Shown here: one piece after another, positions 9,956 to 21,700 of the stretch
How positions within the stretch are numbered: position 1 is the stretch's first letter
Layout: each line of letters starts with the position of its first letter
From: Trichothecium roseum
Lineage: Eukaryota; Ascomycota; Sordariomycetes; Hypocreales
NCBI GenBank assembly: GCA_026184415.1
Contig: CM047947.1
Location: forward strand, 1,736,001 to 1,800,000
Length of the DNA stretch: 64,000 bases
Direction: 5' to 3'
The notes under the pieces: model-generated
Database searches by the model: none
What the model was told of the DNA's origin: nothing
The model's input: only the letters and a program-made list of their open reading frames with translations
Program-made: the position numbers and the translations under genes

Positions 9956-12900
9956 ATGGACGACCCGCAGGCAACTACGTCAATGGTCCCGAACGGGAGA
10001 AAGACACCCACGCCGAGGACACTTTCGTACGGAAAACGTTCTCACGACAGGATATTGGAAGAGGAGGAATCTCCATTGATAGGAGAATGCGCGCACGCAA
10101 ATGGCGACTATTTCAATCGAACTCCGGCGAGAACGACTCCGGCTGAAATCGAGGATCCTTTAGAGAGTGTTTCCAGCGAAGATGAAGAACGAAGCGTGAC
10201 AAACGCAGGTACGCGCGGGGCCTTAGGTGCTTCAAGCGACGCAGCACTCTTACAATCCGGAAAAGCCAGCAGCAACCCCGGGTTGCGATCCAGGGTTCCG
10301 GCAGGGCGAAGACCCGGAGGGACCTTGAGGAAATGGCAGACCGAGTCGAATCGTCGCGGGCAGCGTGGCCAGAATCCGTATCGCTCTTCTAATCTTAAGC
10401 GTACTGAGACATCACATCTGAACCATGCCATATGGCAACGCTACGGCGAGGGAACCGCATCTGGGTCGGCCTCCTCCACGAGCAGTGATGCCGAAGATGG
10501 CATAATACTAGAGGAGGATGGGGAGACACAGGAAAGGGAGGACATGGAGCTGCGGAGACGGAAAACAAGGGAGGCGCAAAAGCAGAGAAAAGACTCGCTC
10601 TTGGACGGGCCGGACGCCGATGAGCGGTACCGCCACTTCCTGGTCGGCAACGAGAACTACCAGACCAGAGGCAAGGTAAAGAAGGACGGGCGCCTGAGGA
10701 TCACGGTCAACGAAGCTGCGCGTACCGGATACCTTGCCAAGACCCTGGGGACGGCGATTCATAGGATGTCGCACGCAAAGGGGGGCTCTGATGATGCGAC
10801 CCCAGATCGCCAGATGAAGCACATACCGTCACGGGCGCCGACTTCTCGGCCGTTCAAGCCCAAAGATCTAGCCCCTCTACCAAAACTCAACATCGTCGTC
10901 ATGGTCATCGGCTCGCGGGGCGACGTGCAACCTTTTCTACGCATAGGGAAAGTCCTCAAAGAAGATTATGGCCATCGTGTCCGCATCGCCACGCATCCTA
11001 CTTACCGGAAATTCGTCGAGGAGGACTCGCAGCTCGAGTTTTTCTCCGTCGGCGGCGACCCCTCGGAGCTCATGGCCTTTATGGTGAAGAATCCAGGATT
11101 GATCCCCACGCTTGATACGGTCAAGTCTGGGGAGATTGGAAGGCGCAGGGCCGCCATGGCGGAAATGTTTGATGGGTTCTGGAGGGCGTGTATTGATGCT
11201 ACTGATGATGAGCGCGACGGCCAGAACCTGAAGATGATGGGCTCCAAAGACCCCTTTGTCGCGGATGCCATCATCGCCAACCCACCCTCGTTCGCGCATA
11301 TTCACTGCGCTGAGGCTCTGGGAATCCCGTTGCATCTCATGTTCACCTTCCCTTATACGCCAACGCAGGCGTTTCCACACCCGCTAGCGAGTATCAAAAA
11401 GTCGAATGTCGACCCCGGATACACCAACTTCATCTCTTATCCCATGGTAGAGATGATGGTTTGGCAAGGTCTGGGTGACCTAGTTAACGACTTTCGGGTA
11501 AAGACACTGAACCTGGATCCCGTATCAACGCTGTGGGCTCCGGGGGCGACTTATCGCTTGCACGTGCCGTTTACGTATTTGTGGTCTCCGGGTATAGTCG
11601 CCAAGCCCAAGGATTGGGGCCCTCACATCGACATCTCAGGGTTTGTCTATCTGAGTCTGGCCTCGTCATTTGAGCCGCCGCGAGACCTAGAACCTTTTCT
11701 TGACGCCGGGGAGCCTCCAATATACATAGGCTTCGGGTCCATCGTCGTCGATGACCCCCAGAAGTTTACGCAGCTGATATTCGACGCTGTCGCAAAAGCT
11801 GGCGTACGAGCTCTCGTGTCCAAGGGCTGGGGAGGACTCGGCGTCGGGGAAACCCCCGACAACATATTCATGCTCGAAAACACACCGCATGACTGGTTGT
11901 TCCCCAGGGTCAAGGCGGCAGTCATTCACGGCGGTGCCGGCACGACGGCCATCGCGCTCAAGTGTGGCTTGCCAACTTTTATCGTGCCCTTTTTCGGAGA
12001 CCAGCATTTTTGGGGCAAGATGGTGAGTAGTTCGGATGTTGGGCCTACTCCCGTGCCGTTCAAGTTTCTGACCGTCGATAATCTCGCCGAGGGCATCCGC
12101 TACTGTCTGACAGCAGAGGCAAAGACTGCAGCTATGAGGGTGGCCAAAGCCATTGAGCGAGAAGGCGACGGAGCTGTCAACGCTTGTCGAGCCTTCCACG
12201 AGCACCTTAATCTGCGGGGACAACACACGATGCGCTGCTCTCTGCTACCTGATCAGATTGCCGCGTGGAGTCCCAAGAATACCAGCGTTAAGCTCAGCCC
12301 ACTCGCCGCAGACATACTGGTGGACGCAGGATATGCATCCTATAAGCGACTGAGGTTGATCAGACACACGGAATGGAACGACTTTGAGGGCCCGGGAGAG
12401 CCCATCACCGGTATCGCAGGATCGTTGGCTTCGACGGTCAGGACTGCCTTTTCGGGCGTGGCTGGTGTACCCGTCCACCTCGCAAGAACTACGAGGAAGA
12501 TGCGGAAAGCGAGAAAGAGCAGCACTGAGAGGCCAAAGGAGACCGATGGTACCCTGGCCAATGGAAATACCAACGAGCTGGCAAACGGCACGCCCCAAGC
12601 GGCTGCCAGCTCCGGCCTCCCAGCCTCAGAACTAGATCGACAGCTTCACCTCCGCGCCCCGACAGATCTACCCGAAGAGTATGCCGGTGACTTGGCGCAT
12701 GGCGTAGGCCGGACAGCCTATGCCATAGCCAAAGCTCCAGTCGACCTGTCGATGGCCCTGGCCCAGGGCTTCCATAATGCGCCGCGGCTCTACGGCGACG
12801 ACACGGTTCGCCGCCCGACGCGGGTGACGGGGGTACGCTCGGGGCTGAGGGCGGCGCGGAAGGAGTTTGCGTACGGCGTGTACGACGGGTTCACGGGCGT

Positions 12901-13558
12901 CGTGCGGCTGCCCGTGCGCGGGGCCAGGAACGACGGCGTCGCGGGCTTCGTCAAGGGCGCCGGCATGGGCCTGTTCGGGTTTGTCATCAAGAACGTGGGT
13001 GCCGTGGTGGGGCCCGCGGGGTACGCCATGAAGGGCCTCGTCAAGCAGGCCGAGCGCTCCAGGTCGCCGCAGAAGTTTGTCCGGCGCGCCCGCATAGCCC
13101 AGGGCCAGCGCGCCGGCGCCGCCCTGCCCGGCGCGGCGCTCGGCGAGCTGGAGAGGAGGGTCGCGGACGGCTACCACGCCATGCGGGACCTGGGCGACGC
13201 GATCCGCGAGGAGGCGCGCGAGAGGGGGCTCGCGGGCCAGCTCGATCGCGTCCTGGTGGACACGGGGGTCCTGTTCGAGAGCGTCGATGTGTCCAAGAGG
13301 GCGCTCGCCGCACTGCGCCGGGGGGAGAGCCTGGAGAGCGTCCTGCAGCCGTTTGCGGGCAAGAAGAGGGGCGGCGCGATCCCGCAGGTCAGGAAGACGC
13401 TCAACAGGAGGAGGGCGGCGACGCTCCCGGCGCGGCAGGGCGACGGTAACCAGGTGGGCAAAGAGCCGCGGGCTCGCAACGGCACGTCGAGGACGGAGGA
13501 TCGGGGCCCGGGGTTGGCTTCTGCCTCGCTCAGCCGGTCCATGACTGCTGGGTTGTGA
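9956..13558 (+). CDS. Sterol 3-beta-glucosyltransferase-like GT (GT1/GT28 type) with ATG2/VPS13-like C-terminal segment
   Basis: Single exon, 1200 aa. Expected to transfer glucose from UDP-glucose to sterol or a related lipid at membranes. Residues 1-300 are disordered and charged. The GT28 N-terminal nucleotide-sugar fold starts near residue 310 (VIGSRGDVQPF); the C-terminal acceptor half includes IGFGSIVVDDPQ (about 583) and the UDP-binding signature HDWLFPRVKAAVIHGGAGTT with the following PFFGDQHFWG (about 645-690). No PH or GRAM domains precede the enzyme, so this is not a canonical Atg26. After a linker, residues about 910-1040 carry glycine-rich helical repeats (ARKEFAYGVYDGFTGVVRLP, then VKGAGMGLFGFVIKNVGAV) of the kind at the C-terminus of ATG2/VPS13 lipid-transfer proteins. 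The start ATG opens a plausible disordered head. Family call firm, substrate inferred. Confidence 0.87.
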   Translation: MDDPQATTSMVPNGRKTPTPRTLSYGKRSHDRILEEEESPLIGECAHANGDYFNRTPARTTPAEIEDPLESVSSEDEERSVTNAGTRGALGASSDAALLQSGKASSNPGLRSRVPAGRRPGGTLRKWQTESNRRGQRGQNPYRSSNLKRTETSHLNHAIWQRYGEGTASGSASSTSSDAEDGIILEEDGETQEREDMELRRRKTREAQKQRKDSLLDGPDADERYRHFLVGNENYQTRGKVKKDGRLRITVNEAARTGYLAKTLGTAIHRMSHAKGGSDDATPDRQMKHIPSRAPTSRPFKPKDLAPLPKLNIVVMVIGSRGDVQPFLRIGKVLKEDYGHRVRIATHPTYRKFVEEDSQLEFFSVGGDPSELMAFMVKNPGLIPTLDTVKSGEIGRRRAAMAEMFDGFWRACIDATDDERDGQNLKMMGSKDPFVADAIIANPPSFAHIHCAEALGIPLHLMFTFPYTPTQAFPHPLASIKKSNVDPGYTNFISYPMVEMMVWQGLGDLVNDFRVKTLNLDPVSTLWAPGATYRLHVPFTYLWSPGIVAKPKDWGPHIDISGFVYLSLASSFEPPRDLEPFLDAGEPPIYIGFGSIVVDDPQKFTQLIFDAVAKAGVRALVSKGWGGLGVGETPDNIFMLENTPHDWLFPRVKAAVIHGGAGTTAIALKCGLPTFIVPFFGDQHFWGKMVSSSDVGPTPVPFKFLTVDNLAEGIRYCLTAEAKTAAMRVAKAIEREGDGAVNACRAFHEHLNLRGQHTMRCSLLPDQIAAWSPKNTSVKLSPLAADILVDAGYASYKRLRLIRHTEWNDFEGPGEPITGIAGSLASTVRTAFSGVAGVPVHLARTTRKMRKARKSSTERPKETDGTLANGNTNELANGTPQAAASSGLPASELDRQLHLRAPTDLPEEYAGDLAHGVGRTAYAIAKAPVDLSMALAQGFHNAPRLYGDDTVRRPTRVTGVRSGLRAARKEFAYGVYDGFTGVVRLPVRGARNDGVAGFVKGAGMGLFGFVIKNVGAVVGPAGYAMKGLVKQAERSRSPQKFVRRARIAQGQRAGAALPGAALGELERRVADGYHAMRDLGDAIREEARERGLAGQLDRVLVDTGVLFESVDVSKRALAALRRGESLESVLQPFAGKKRGGAIPQVRKTLNRRRAATLPARQGDGNQVGKEPRARNGTSRTEDRGPGLASASLSRSMTAGL

Positions 13559-13835
13559 TGCTTTTGTCTTTTTATCTCAGGATTATTGTAGAATTATTGC
13601 ATAGCGGTAGTAGCGTTTTGTTTCTTGTGTTTGGCATCGGGCTTTTCAGGTGTCGGGACTTTTTGGATTTTTGGATTTTTGGATTGAGATGTGTGTTGAT
13701 ATGAAATTAAAACCAACGCTCTTGTTGTGCCTTGTGTATAGCACGTGTGTATGTGTGTATGTGTACATGTCTATGTGTGGTCGTCCCAAGGCCTTTGGCA
13801 GTTGCAACGTTTGCCGTCTTTGGGCAACTGCCCCT
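13559..13835. other. Convergent 3' flank between glucosyltransferase and SPP2
   Basis: 277 bp separating two stop codons. Contains a threefold TTTTTGGA repeat at about 13659-13685 and a GT-rich tract near 13741-13780. No gene. Confidence 0.6.
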
Positions 13836-15080
13836 TCACCTCCTCCTGTCCCGGTCGTCACGGTGTCTGTCCCTCCTCCTATCATCGTACCCCCTATGGC
13901 CATCCCTCCCGCCCCTATCCCTATCCCTATCCCTTTCCCTCTCACGATCCCGCTCCCGCTCCCTCTCCCCGCCGCCGCCGCCAGCATCCCTCCTCCTATC
14001 CTTCCTCTTCTGCTCCTCCCGCCTGTACTCGTCCAACCTTGGCCTCCTCCCCTTACTCCCACCACCACCTCCGGCACCGCCCTGCTTCCCGCCCTTCTGC
14101 CCCCAACCCCCCAAATCCTCCTTCCCATCCAGCTCCTTGGCGCCCAGGCCCAGCCGATTAGGCCTCCTCCTGACCTCCTTTGGCGCGGGACCTTTCTTCC
14201 CGTCCCAGCCCATGCCGCGCAGCAGGGCGGCGCCGAACTCCTCCACGGGCATGGCCTCGTAGTCTTCCAGCGTCGGGGCCTCGCCCGCCGCGGAAACGGC
14301 GCGCCTGTAGGCGTCTTCTTCGCTGGGGCGGATTACGGCCTGGGTGGAGGGGGAGGGGGAGCGGCCCAGGAGGGCGTTGAGGGCTTTTTTGTCGTCGTCG
14401 TTGTCGTTTTCGTCTGGTTTCTTGGCTCCTTCTACTTGATCTTGTTCGTCTGGGTTTGGGTTTGGGTCTGCGTGTTTGTCTTGGGAGGGATCTGTCCCGA
14501 CGGGCTTCTTGCTCTCTGATATCGTGGGCGCGTACTGCTCGCCGTTGTGTCCCTCGCTCAGCGGCGGCGGAGGAGAGGATGAGAGCTTGCGCCTCTTGCT
14601 CTTGACCGTCAGGCCCCACCGTATGTCCCCGTCCCCGTTCGTCTCCGCGCCCTGGTTCCCAACTTCCAGAGGTTGTTCCGACCTCGTGGCTTCGTCGGGC
14701 AACCGTCCTCCGCGGTGATTATGGTTGCGCTTCTTGACGTCGGCCCTCCAGTCGCGATTAGGCTGCCTCGCGATGACGAATTCCTTCTTCTCCTCCTCTT
14801 TCCTCTCGCTGTTCTCCGCGCCGTCGGCGCCGAAGCCCGTGATGGCCTCGTGCCGCGCCGGCACATCATCGTCGTCTCCAGATTCCGAGTCGCCGTCGTC
14901 GCCGAAGCCGTTTTTTTCGTTGCTACCCCCGGCGTTGGCGCGATCAAACGCCGATGGACGGGCTCGCTTGCCCAGCGTCGAGGAGGGCGGCTGCTTCTTG
15001 TTTCCTGAGGGGGAGGGCGAGGGCTTGGTGCCGGCGCCGAAACGTATGGCTATGCGCCCTGCCGCGTTCGGATCCGGCAT
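13836..15080 (-). CDS. SPP2: Pre-mRNA-splicing factor Spp2 (G-patch cofactor of Prp2)
   Basis: Single exon on the minus strand, 414 aa. Spp2 activates the DEAH-box ATPase Prp2 in the spliceosome before the first splicing step, in the nucleus. The N-terminus has the short conserved basic segment with GKRARPSAF, then the block ITGFGADGAE and FVIARQPNRDWR that is typical of Spp2/MOS2. A G-patch-like core follows near residues 273-300 (VEEFGAALLRGMGWDGKKG), then the RPNRLGLGAKEL motif. The C-terminal 60 residues are Arg-Glu/Arg-Asp repeats (about 360-414) resembling RS-like splicing-factor tails. Length exceeds yeast Spp2 because of charged linkers. It lies downstream of separase on the same strand, with its own 714-bp upstream region. 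Confidence 0.9.
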   Translation of the reverse strand: MPDPNAAGRIAIRFGAGTKPSPSPSGNKKQPPSSTLGKRARPSAFDRANAGGSNEKNGFGDDGDSESGDDDDVPARHEAITGFGADGAENSERKEEEKKEFVIARQPNRDWRADVKKRNHNHRGGRLPDEATRSEQPLEVGNQGAETNGDGDIRWGLTVKSKRRKLSSSPPPPLSEGHNGEQYAPTISESKKPVGTDPSQDKHADPNPNPDEQDQVEGAKKPDENDNDDDKKALNALLGRSPSPSTQAVIRPSEEDAYRRAVSAAGEAPTLEDYEAMPVEEFGAALLRGMGWDGKKGPAPKEVRRRPNRLGLGAKELDGKEDLGGWGQKGGKQGGAGGGGGSKGRRPRLDEYRREEQKRKDRRRDAGGGGGERERERDRERERDRDRDRGGRDGHRGYDDRRRDRHRDDRDRRR

Positions 15081-15794
15081 TTTTCTTCCTCCTTTTTGGC
15101 TTCTTCTTTTTTTCCTGCTTCTTGCAGCGGTGGCGGGACTCAGGATTGTTTGTGCTCTCTACCGTCTTTCTTTACTATTTTCTTCTTTTATTTCCAAAGA
15201 AAGAAAGAGAGATGGAAAGAAGAAGAGAGTAAAAAGAGAGGAGAAGAAAGAGAGAAAGAGGGAAAAGATAAGTTATTGGTAGAAGGGGCGCAAAAAGAAG
15301 TTCGAGATTCGATTGCGACCCGTGGCCAAGTCTTGGGGAAGGTTTTGAGGAGTGTGTCACGGTAGTACTCCGTTAGTAGTTTGGGTAGTTTGGCTATTGG
15401 GTATGGTACGTCACGGGCAAAAGACAGTTGGATATTTTGTGGCTGGTAATAACGTAGCGTCAACCTTTTGATATATTTGGCTACCCTAGGCTATCAGGAT
15501 GATAATTTATTTGCAGCAGCATCATGCCCTTTCTATAAGTATACGGAGTACGCTACTGCTTACAGAACGAACAACGACCGCCACTACAAGCCGTGGGTAG
15601 TATTATGAAACCTCGCGTGTTCTAGTGAAAACCAGCACCTAACATGGTCTACTATGCGCCAAATAAAGAAACCACAACGAAGCACAGGGGGGGCATAAAT
15701 ATATAAAGCCTAAATTGCAAGTACGAGAATCGTGATTGAAATTATTCATTCGTCAGTATATACTATATACGTACCCAAAACATCCTTCACACTA
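15081..15794. other. Intergenic: SPP2 promoter and separase 3' flank
   Basis: 714 bp. A polypurine tract on the + strand (about 15190-15275, GAAAG-rich) lies just upstream of SPP2. Two motif copies occur: GTACTCCGTT about 15365-15374 and ATACGGAGTACG at 15541-15552. Confidence 0.6.
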
Positions 15795-18700
15795 CTATGC
15801 TGCGTCCCGCTCGATATACACGGGTATGCCGTACATGACCACCGACGCGGCGTTCAGGTACCTGAACCGGCACACGCCCTTCGCCCTCGCCACGGCCTCG
15901 GCCAGCGACCCCGGCTTGTCCTCCACCGCCGCCGCCTCTTCATCATCATCCCCGTCCGCCGCCCCGGCACCGCCGTCCGCAGCCTTGCCCTTCCTGTCAC
16001 GGTCCTTAAACGTGCCCTTTCCGAAGAGGCCCCAGCCTTCAAACGTCTTGCCGGCGAACCGGTCAATGTCCCTGTCCGTCACGTCCCACAGCGTGCCCAC
16101 GACGGCGGGGCACCCGGCCGTCAGGTAGTTCCACACGAGGCCGTACGACGAGAACTCGCCCGCGTCCGTCAGCGCCGCCGAGCTGCAGCCCATGAGGAAC
16201 GTCGCGGGCCTGCACTTCTCCAGGCGCCGGATCGTCTTGGCCCTGACGTACTGGCCGCCGCCGCCGTGGCCAAAGTACAGCAGTATCTCCGACTCGGTGA
16301 GCGCCGTCTCGAAGTCTGATTCCTGCGGGGCCTTGTTGACGACGGACTGCCAGGACGAGAGGGTCTTGAACGTGGGCTCAAAGAACGACTGCGTGTTCTT
16401 CAGGTCTGACGAGGGGTTGAGCATGTAGGTCCCCTTTGCCGAACTGACATAATGCCCCTTTGGCAGTGCCTCGTCTCCACTGCCAGTCGGCGTCGACTCG
16501 AGGATTAGCCGGCGAAGACAAGCCAGCGAGGGAACACGCGAGACGGCGAGACCATCTATGCAGGGCATAGACTCCCACGGAAAGGCGTGAAGCGACTTGT
16601 CCAGCACCAGAATCGTGTGGGCGCCCTCCTGTTGGTAGCATGCCTTGACGGACTGGCAGTAGGCTCGCAGTGCATCGTACGTCTCCACGACCATGGCATC
16701 AAAGTCGATTTCATCATAGGCGTTCCTCTCTCCGTTGAACTGTAAGATGTCGACGACGAAGTAAAGCAAGTCATTCAGTGCCTCGTCGAAGTCAAGGTCC
16801 GGTTCTGTAGGATCACCAAGGCCGATGAAGAGGTCGAGGATTCTCGGGTCGAGAGTGATGTTGGGCGTCTTGGCAGGCTTCTTACCTCGTACCGTCGCTC
16901 TCGAAGGGAGATTTCGGTCCAGCATCTGGTAGAAGCTGTTGGAAAAGCGGGCAAGAAGGTCAGGATGCTTCTCATGCTGAGAGAACATGCCTTTGAAGCC
17001 GCCCAGCCACGTCGTCTCGATGGCAAGGAGGAGCTCCTTTAGCCGGGTATCCAAAGCCTCTCGCTCAGCCCACCATGCCTTCTTCTGCTCCTTGGTGGAC
17101 AGGCCACTGGCTGTATGGCTAGTCTCGTTTGCCTTCTTGATAATGTCTCGCAGCTCCATATGGCCTTGGTCAAAGTTAAAGACATCCGAGTCTGCATCTC
17201 TAGAATTGGCTCTCTCTAGAGGAAGTCGCAAGATGAACGGGCTGTCACCAGCACGGAACTTGGTAAGGCATAAATCGCGGTGATTCTCGCCCAGGGTGAT
17301 GGAAATCACGTTCCAATTGCTCGGTACCAGATCAATGAACTCGCTCTGGAAGCTGGCAATATCGCCTGTCAAATCCATCGCTTCCAATTTCATTGCTTCA
17401 GCAGGAACCACCGCATGGTCTATAGCTAGCTGCTCTCGCTTCCAAGTAGAGTTACGGGCCAGCTCAATCGCAACTGTGGTGAGGTTGTCCTTCACTGCTG
17501 CAGAGTTGGACACTGATGCCGCGGTGAGAGAGATCCCTGTGCTCTGGAGGAAAGTTGAGATGCGATACAGCATGGCGCTGTCGCCGCTGGCTGATGCTGA
17601 AGCGTGAGCCTCTAGCAGAACATCCTGGGCCTGCTTCAAGGCCTTTGCAAACGATGGCAATGACTTTTGGTTTGCTCCACGTCCAGCGCCAGCTCGCCCC
17701 TTTCGGGGTGGTGACTGTCCGTTAGTCTTGTCCATGTTCGGTTGAGGTGCTGAGAGGGCGGAAACGGATGGATAAGAGATTGTACTCTCATCCATGATGG
17801 AAAAGACGGGGTCCTGAGCCATCTCTTCCGCACTCATACCGATGTACTTGCTTGCCATGATGAGCTGCTCTTGACGTTTAACATCTGTAAATTTAGGCAG
17901 AGCATTGGCAATCTCAAGAACGGAAGCAACGGATGTCCAATCTTCTTGCATGATGAAGCCCAAGGCCTTGGTCAAGACCACCGATGCCATCAAGGACGCA
18001 TGGTGGGGATCCTTTATCAACGCCATAGTGTCCATAGTAGGCTGCTTCGGCTTGGGCTTCGCCGGCGCGCGCTTCTGTACGCGAGCAGTGGTCGCCGCCT
18101 TTGCCCTTGTAACCTTGGTCTTGACCGGCACTCTTGAAGCAGCAGCCCGTTTCTTGGGTGCTGGCTTCTCGCTCGCCTCGGCAACACCATCGGCCGCTGC
18201 CTGGCCGAGAATGTTGGCAGTTTCTTCGGCCATCTGCAGAAACCTGGCTGCTTTTTCCGCATCGCCCATGTCGGAATAGATTTCACCCGCTTGACGCGCA
18301 AGCTGAATACGAGCGGAGCAATGTTCACTGGGGAGATGTTCATCAAGCAGCTCGAGTTTGGGCAGAACTTTGTCAAAAATACCGGCCTTGAAGTAGACCG
18401 AGGCCATCCATGCGGCCCCTTGAGCCTGGAACATTGATGACTGGGTACTTTCAGCAATCTTAACAGCAGACTCGGCGTAGTACAGCGTCTCTTGGTAGAG
18501 TCCAACATGGGCGTAGACGGAAGAGATGTGCATGAGGCTTCTGAATAAGGGGGCTGCGAGAGCCCACAGTTGAGGACCAAAGACTTGACTTCTAGATTGG
18601 TCAGCCTTTCCAAGCACGGTATCTGCTAGGCTTGGTTCGCTTCGCGCTGTCTCAAGCTTTGCCCAGTCATGCGAGAGAAGCTTTACACCTGTACGCACAG

Positions 18701-21700
18701 ACCGGAGTGCTTCCTGAACATCTCCGGTTTGGAGCGAGATCATCGATTGAACAAGCGAGACTTGGGCCAGTGAGAGTGAGGCCTGCGACTTGGAGGGAGC
18801 CCAGGTTCCGGCAGTCTGGATAGCATGTGCTTTCTCGAGAGAAGAGATGGCTTCGGTAGTGTCGTCAACCCCGGCAAGGTATTCCGCCTCCGTAAGGTGG
18901 AAATCCATCATGACTTTGGCCGATGCCTCCTTGTTCTGCTGCAATAACCCCTTTGTCTTCTCCAGAGTTTCTGAGGCCTTGGTGTACGAACCAATCGTGA
19001 CTTGTTGAGTAGCGAGGTGGCAGTGATAGAGGATCAAATCATCTCCTGTCGGACCAGACAAAACCTTGGCAAGATCAATCGCCAACTCTAGAACAGTAAG
19101 CTGCAGGTGAGTCTCGCCTCGAAGGCCTGCAAGTTGGTTGATAGCTAAAAGGTGTTCGAGTAGAGCGTCAGGGTCGTCAATATTGGCAAAAACATCATCT
19201 TTTGAATGACACGATTTTGCAATTGCCGCCCAGGAGGAGACTGTCTCCTTGAGTTGGGACGTAGGTAGAGAGTCGGGATCCCCCAGCGCGGTGACAGAAG
19301 TGTGATATGTGCGGAGATGGGGAATAAATTGTGCGAGCGAGGCATCTTCGCCCAGTTCTTTCTTCTGCATGTAGCGCAAAGCTTGATCAAGCATTGTTGC
19401 AACATCGTCCTTGTCTTCATGCCGGCCCATCTGCTCTACACACAGCTTTAGAAGCACACGGAACCGACGGATGGGATACTTATCAGGCGTATAAATCCGC
19501 AGCATGGCTGTCATGCGGGCGTCACGCAGCCGCAGAGGAGTACTTCCCGATGCATCCTCCGATCTCAAGTGCAACAAGTGCTCAAGCACTGCGGCACGCT
19601 CGGCCTCTGGTAGGAGGAACATCCAATCGTTCAAAGAGTCGTCCGCCTTGGCGATGGATCGAAGGGTCCGGGATAATGCCAACGTTTTCTCGTTCATATT
19701 CCAAGCCAGGCGAGGAGACTGGGAAGCAAGTAATGCCGCGACCTTTGCGAGAACACCCTCCTCGACCATGTTGGTACATATGGAACGAAGGGTGCGGACG
19801 GTATCCTCTCCCCTCCCTGACGATTTGCACATCTCAGCAAGAATTTCCAACTTCAGTGATAGTTGAGCCTTTTCCTTCTCCGCTGCCGAGCGATCCTTAA
19901 CCGCATCAATAGACCGTTGTAAAGCCACAAGGAGTTGCTTCTTCTCCGCCTTGCTTTCTGGTTTCTGTTTACGTAGTTTGTCGAAAGCGGCAAAGTAAAG
20001 GGTTGAGATTTTCACGTGGTAACCTGCGAGCTGTTCTGTGCGAGCGGCTGACTGACTCAAACTAGAAACCGCGGTAAGTAAGCCTGTACAATGCTGAAGT
20101 ACATCATCTAGGTCCTGTAAAGCAAAGGTATCTGGTTTGATATCCATCCTGGCTACCATGAGCGTGGCATCCAACACTTGGTTGATAGAGCCCATGACGA
20201 TGGAGCGTCGTTGGTCGAACTGAAGAATGTTCTTGGCTGGAGCTTCCTTATCTGGGGGAGAACCCATCCATCGCCGAACGAAACGAGGGTATCGCCTAAT
20301 GAAGACCTTGAGGAGCTCCTCGTAGTCTGACGAAACTGGTGCCTTTCCCTCGAAGCTTTCTCGTAACACCCCAACAGCTGCACGTCTTGTTGACGATAAA
20401 GCTTCGAGAAGCTCATTGAGATCTGCAGAAGTGCCGCTTAAACATCCGTCCAAGCCCTCAGTAACCTGCTTGACCAGGGTTGCATCCTCCAAATTCGCAT
20501 CCTCCTTCTTCAACGTGACAGCGAGCAGGCGTGCCAATATCGAGCAGACCCTCACTGGCGAATCTTTCTCCGAGTCCAGGATTTTCCTCAGTTTTACGAA
20601 CCAGTCATATGCGGCATCGTAGCGTCGTGTAGTATGCGCTGCGGAGCCCATGGCTTGATATATCGATACCAATGGCGAGTCGGATGTATCTGAAGGCTTG
20701 TATGACGTTGTCTTGACCATCGCCATCATGCCATTGAAAGACGTCGCAAGAAGGTCGTACGTGTCCGGGTCGTTGGGCTGCTGTCGACGAATGAAACACT
20801 TAACACAGCGGGAATAGGGAGATAGAAGCTCTTCGTCAATCTTGCCCTTATGTCCTGCTAATTTCCACCATACGAGTTGTGTTGTGAAGGCGAGTGACTG
20901 AAGCTCGAATGCAACCGTTGGCGAAACACTCAATCTTGGCTCTGTTGCATTTCTGTCCTCGCTACTGGATATACTCGGGGCTAGAGACAGAATCAGTTGG
21001 GACAGCGAGGCCATTTGCCGAGCAGCCTTGCTGGCATTAGCTTCGGATGTCTTTGCAAGGCGAGACAGCACCTCGAGGGGAGAGTGCTGGTGGGATTCGC
21101 GCAGGAACGGGAGCGCACCCTCAATAGCAGCCGGCTTCTTGCTCGTAGCGATGATCTTCAACACTTGAATCTGGCTAGTGGCAACGATCGAGAGGACCTT
21201 GGGCGAGATGATGCCCTGGTAACTCAATAAGCTGCAGATATTCTGCAGCGTTTCATCCACAGCCTTCACGCCCTTGCCTGTCTTTTCTAACCGAGCTTTC
21301 AACGCGGCCAACTCTTTCAAAGCATAATCGTTCAAGCCGAGTGCCAGCAGCTTAGCGATCAACGCAGACATGCCTGTCTCTACTTGGAAATCATCCTGGT
21401 CTGCGTCCACCGACTCCTTGGCGGCACGCAAGCACGCAAAGGCAGCCCTGGCGCATTCGGCTGTCGCGGCGCATTTTGCATGGTTGCTTGAGCTAGTATT
21501 CGGCTTTGTTGACTTGGAGTTCGCATTCGGAGAGGTGGCCACCCGGTTAAGTGACCGCGCCTGTATAGGTGATAGAGGGGCAGACAGCGATCTTCGTAAT
21601 GTCCTGGATCGCGGTTGTGATTGATCTGCTTCCTCGGGATCCGACTGCTTCTCAGCTGGCAGCGGCGCAGCCTGGGCTTTTGCGACTTCAGTCAAGGCCT

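Noticed and set aside
9736..10146. 136-codon ORF over the glucosyltransferase start
   Set aside because: Overlaps the real gene out of frame and has no recognisable domain; likely chance or 5' leader sequence.
13650..14519. 289-codon + strand ORF
   Set aside because: Antisense shadow of the Spp2 coding region with Pro-rich composition caused by Arg/Gly codons on the other strand.
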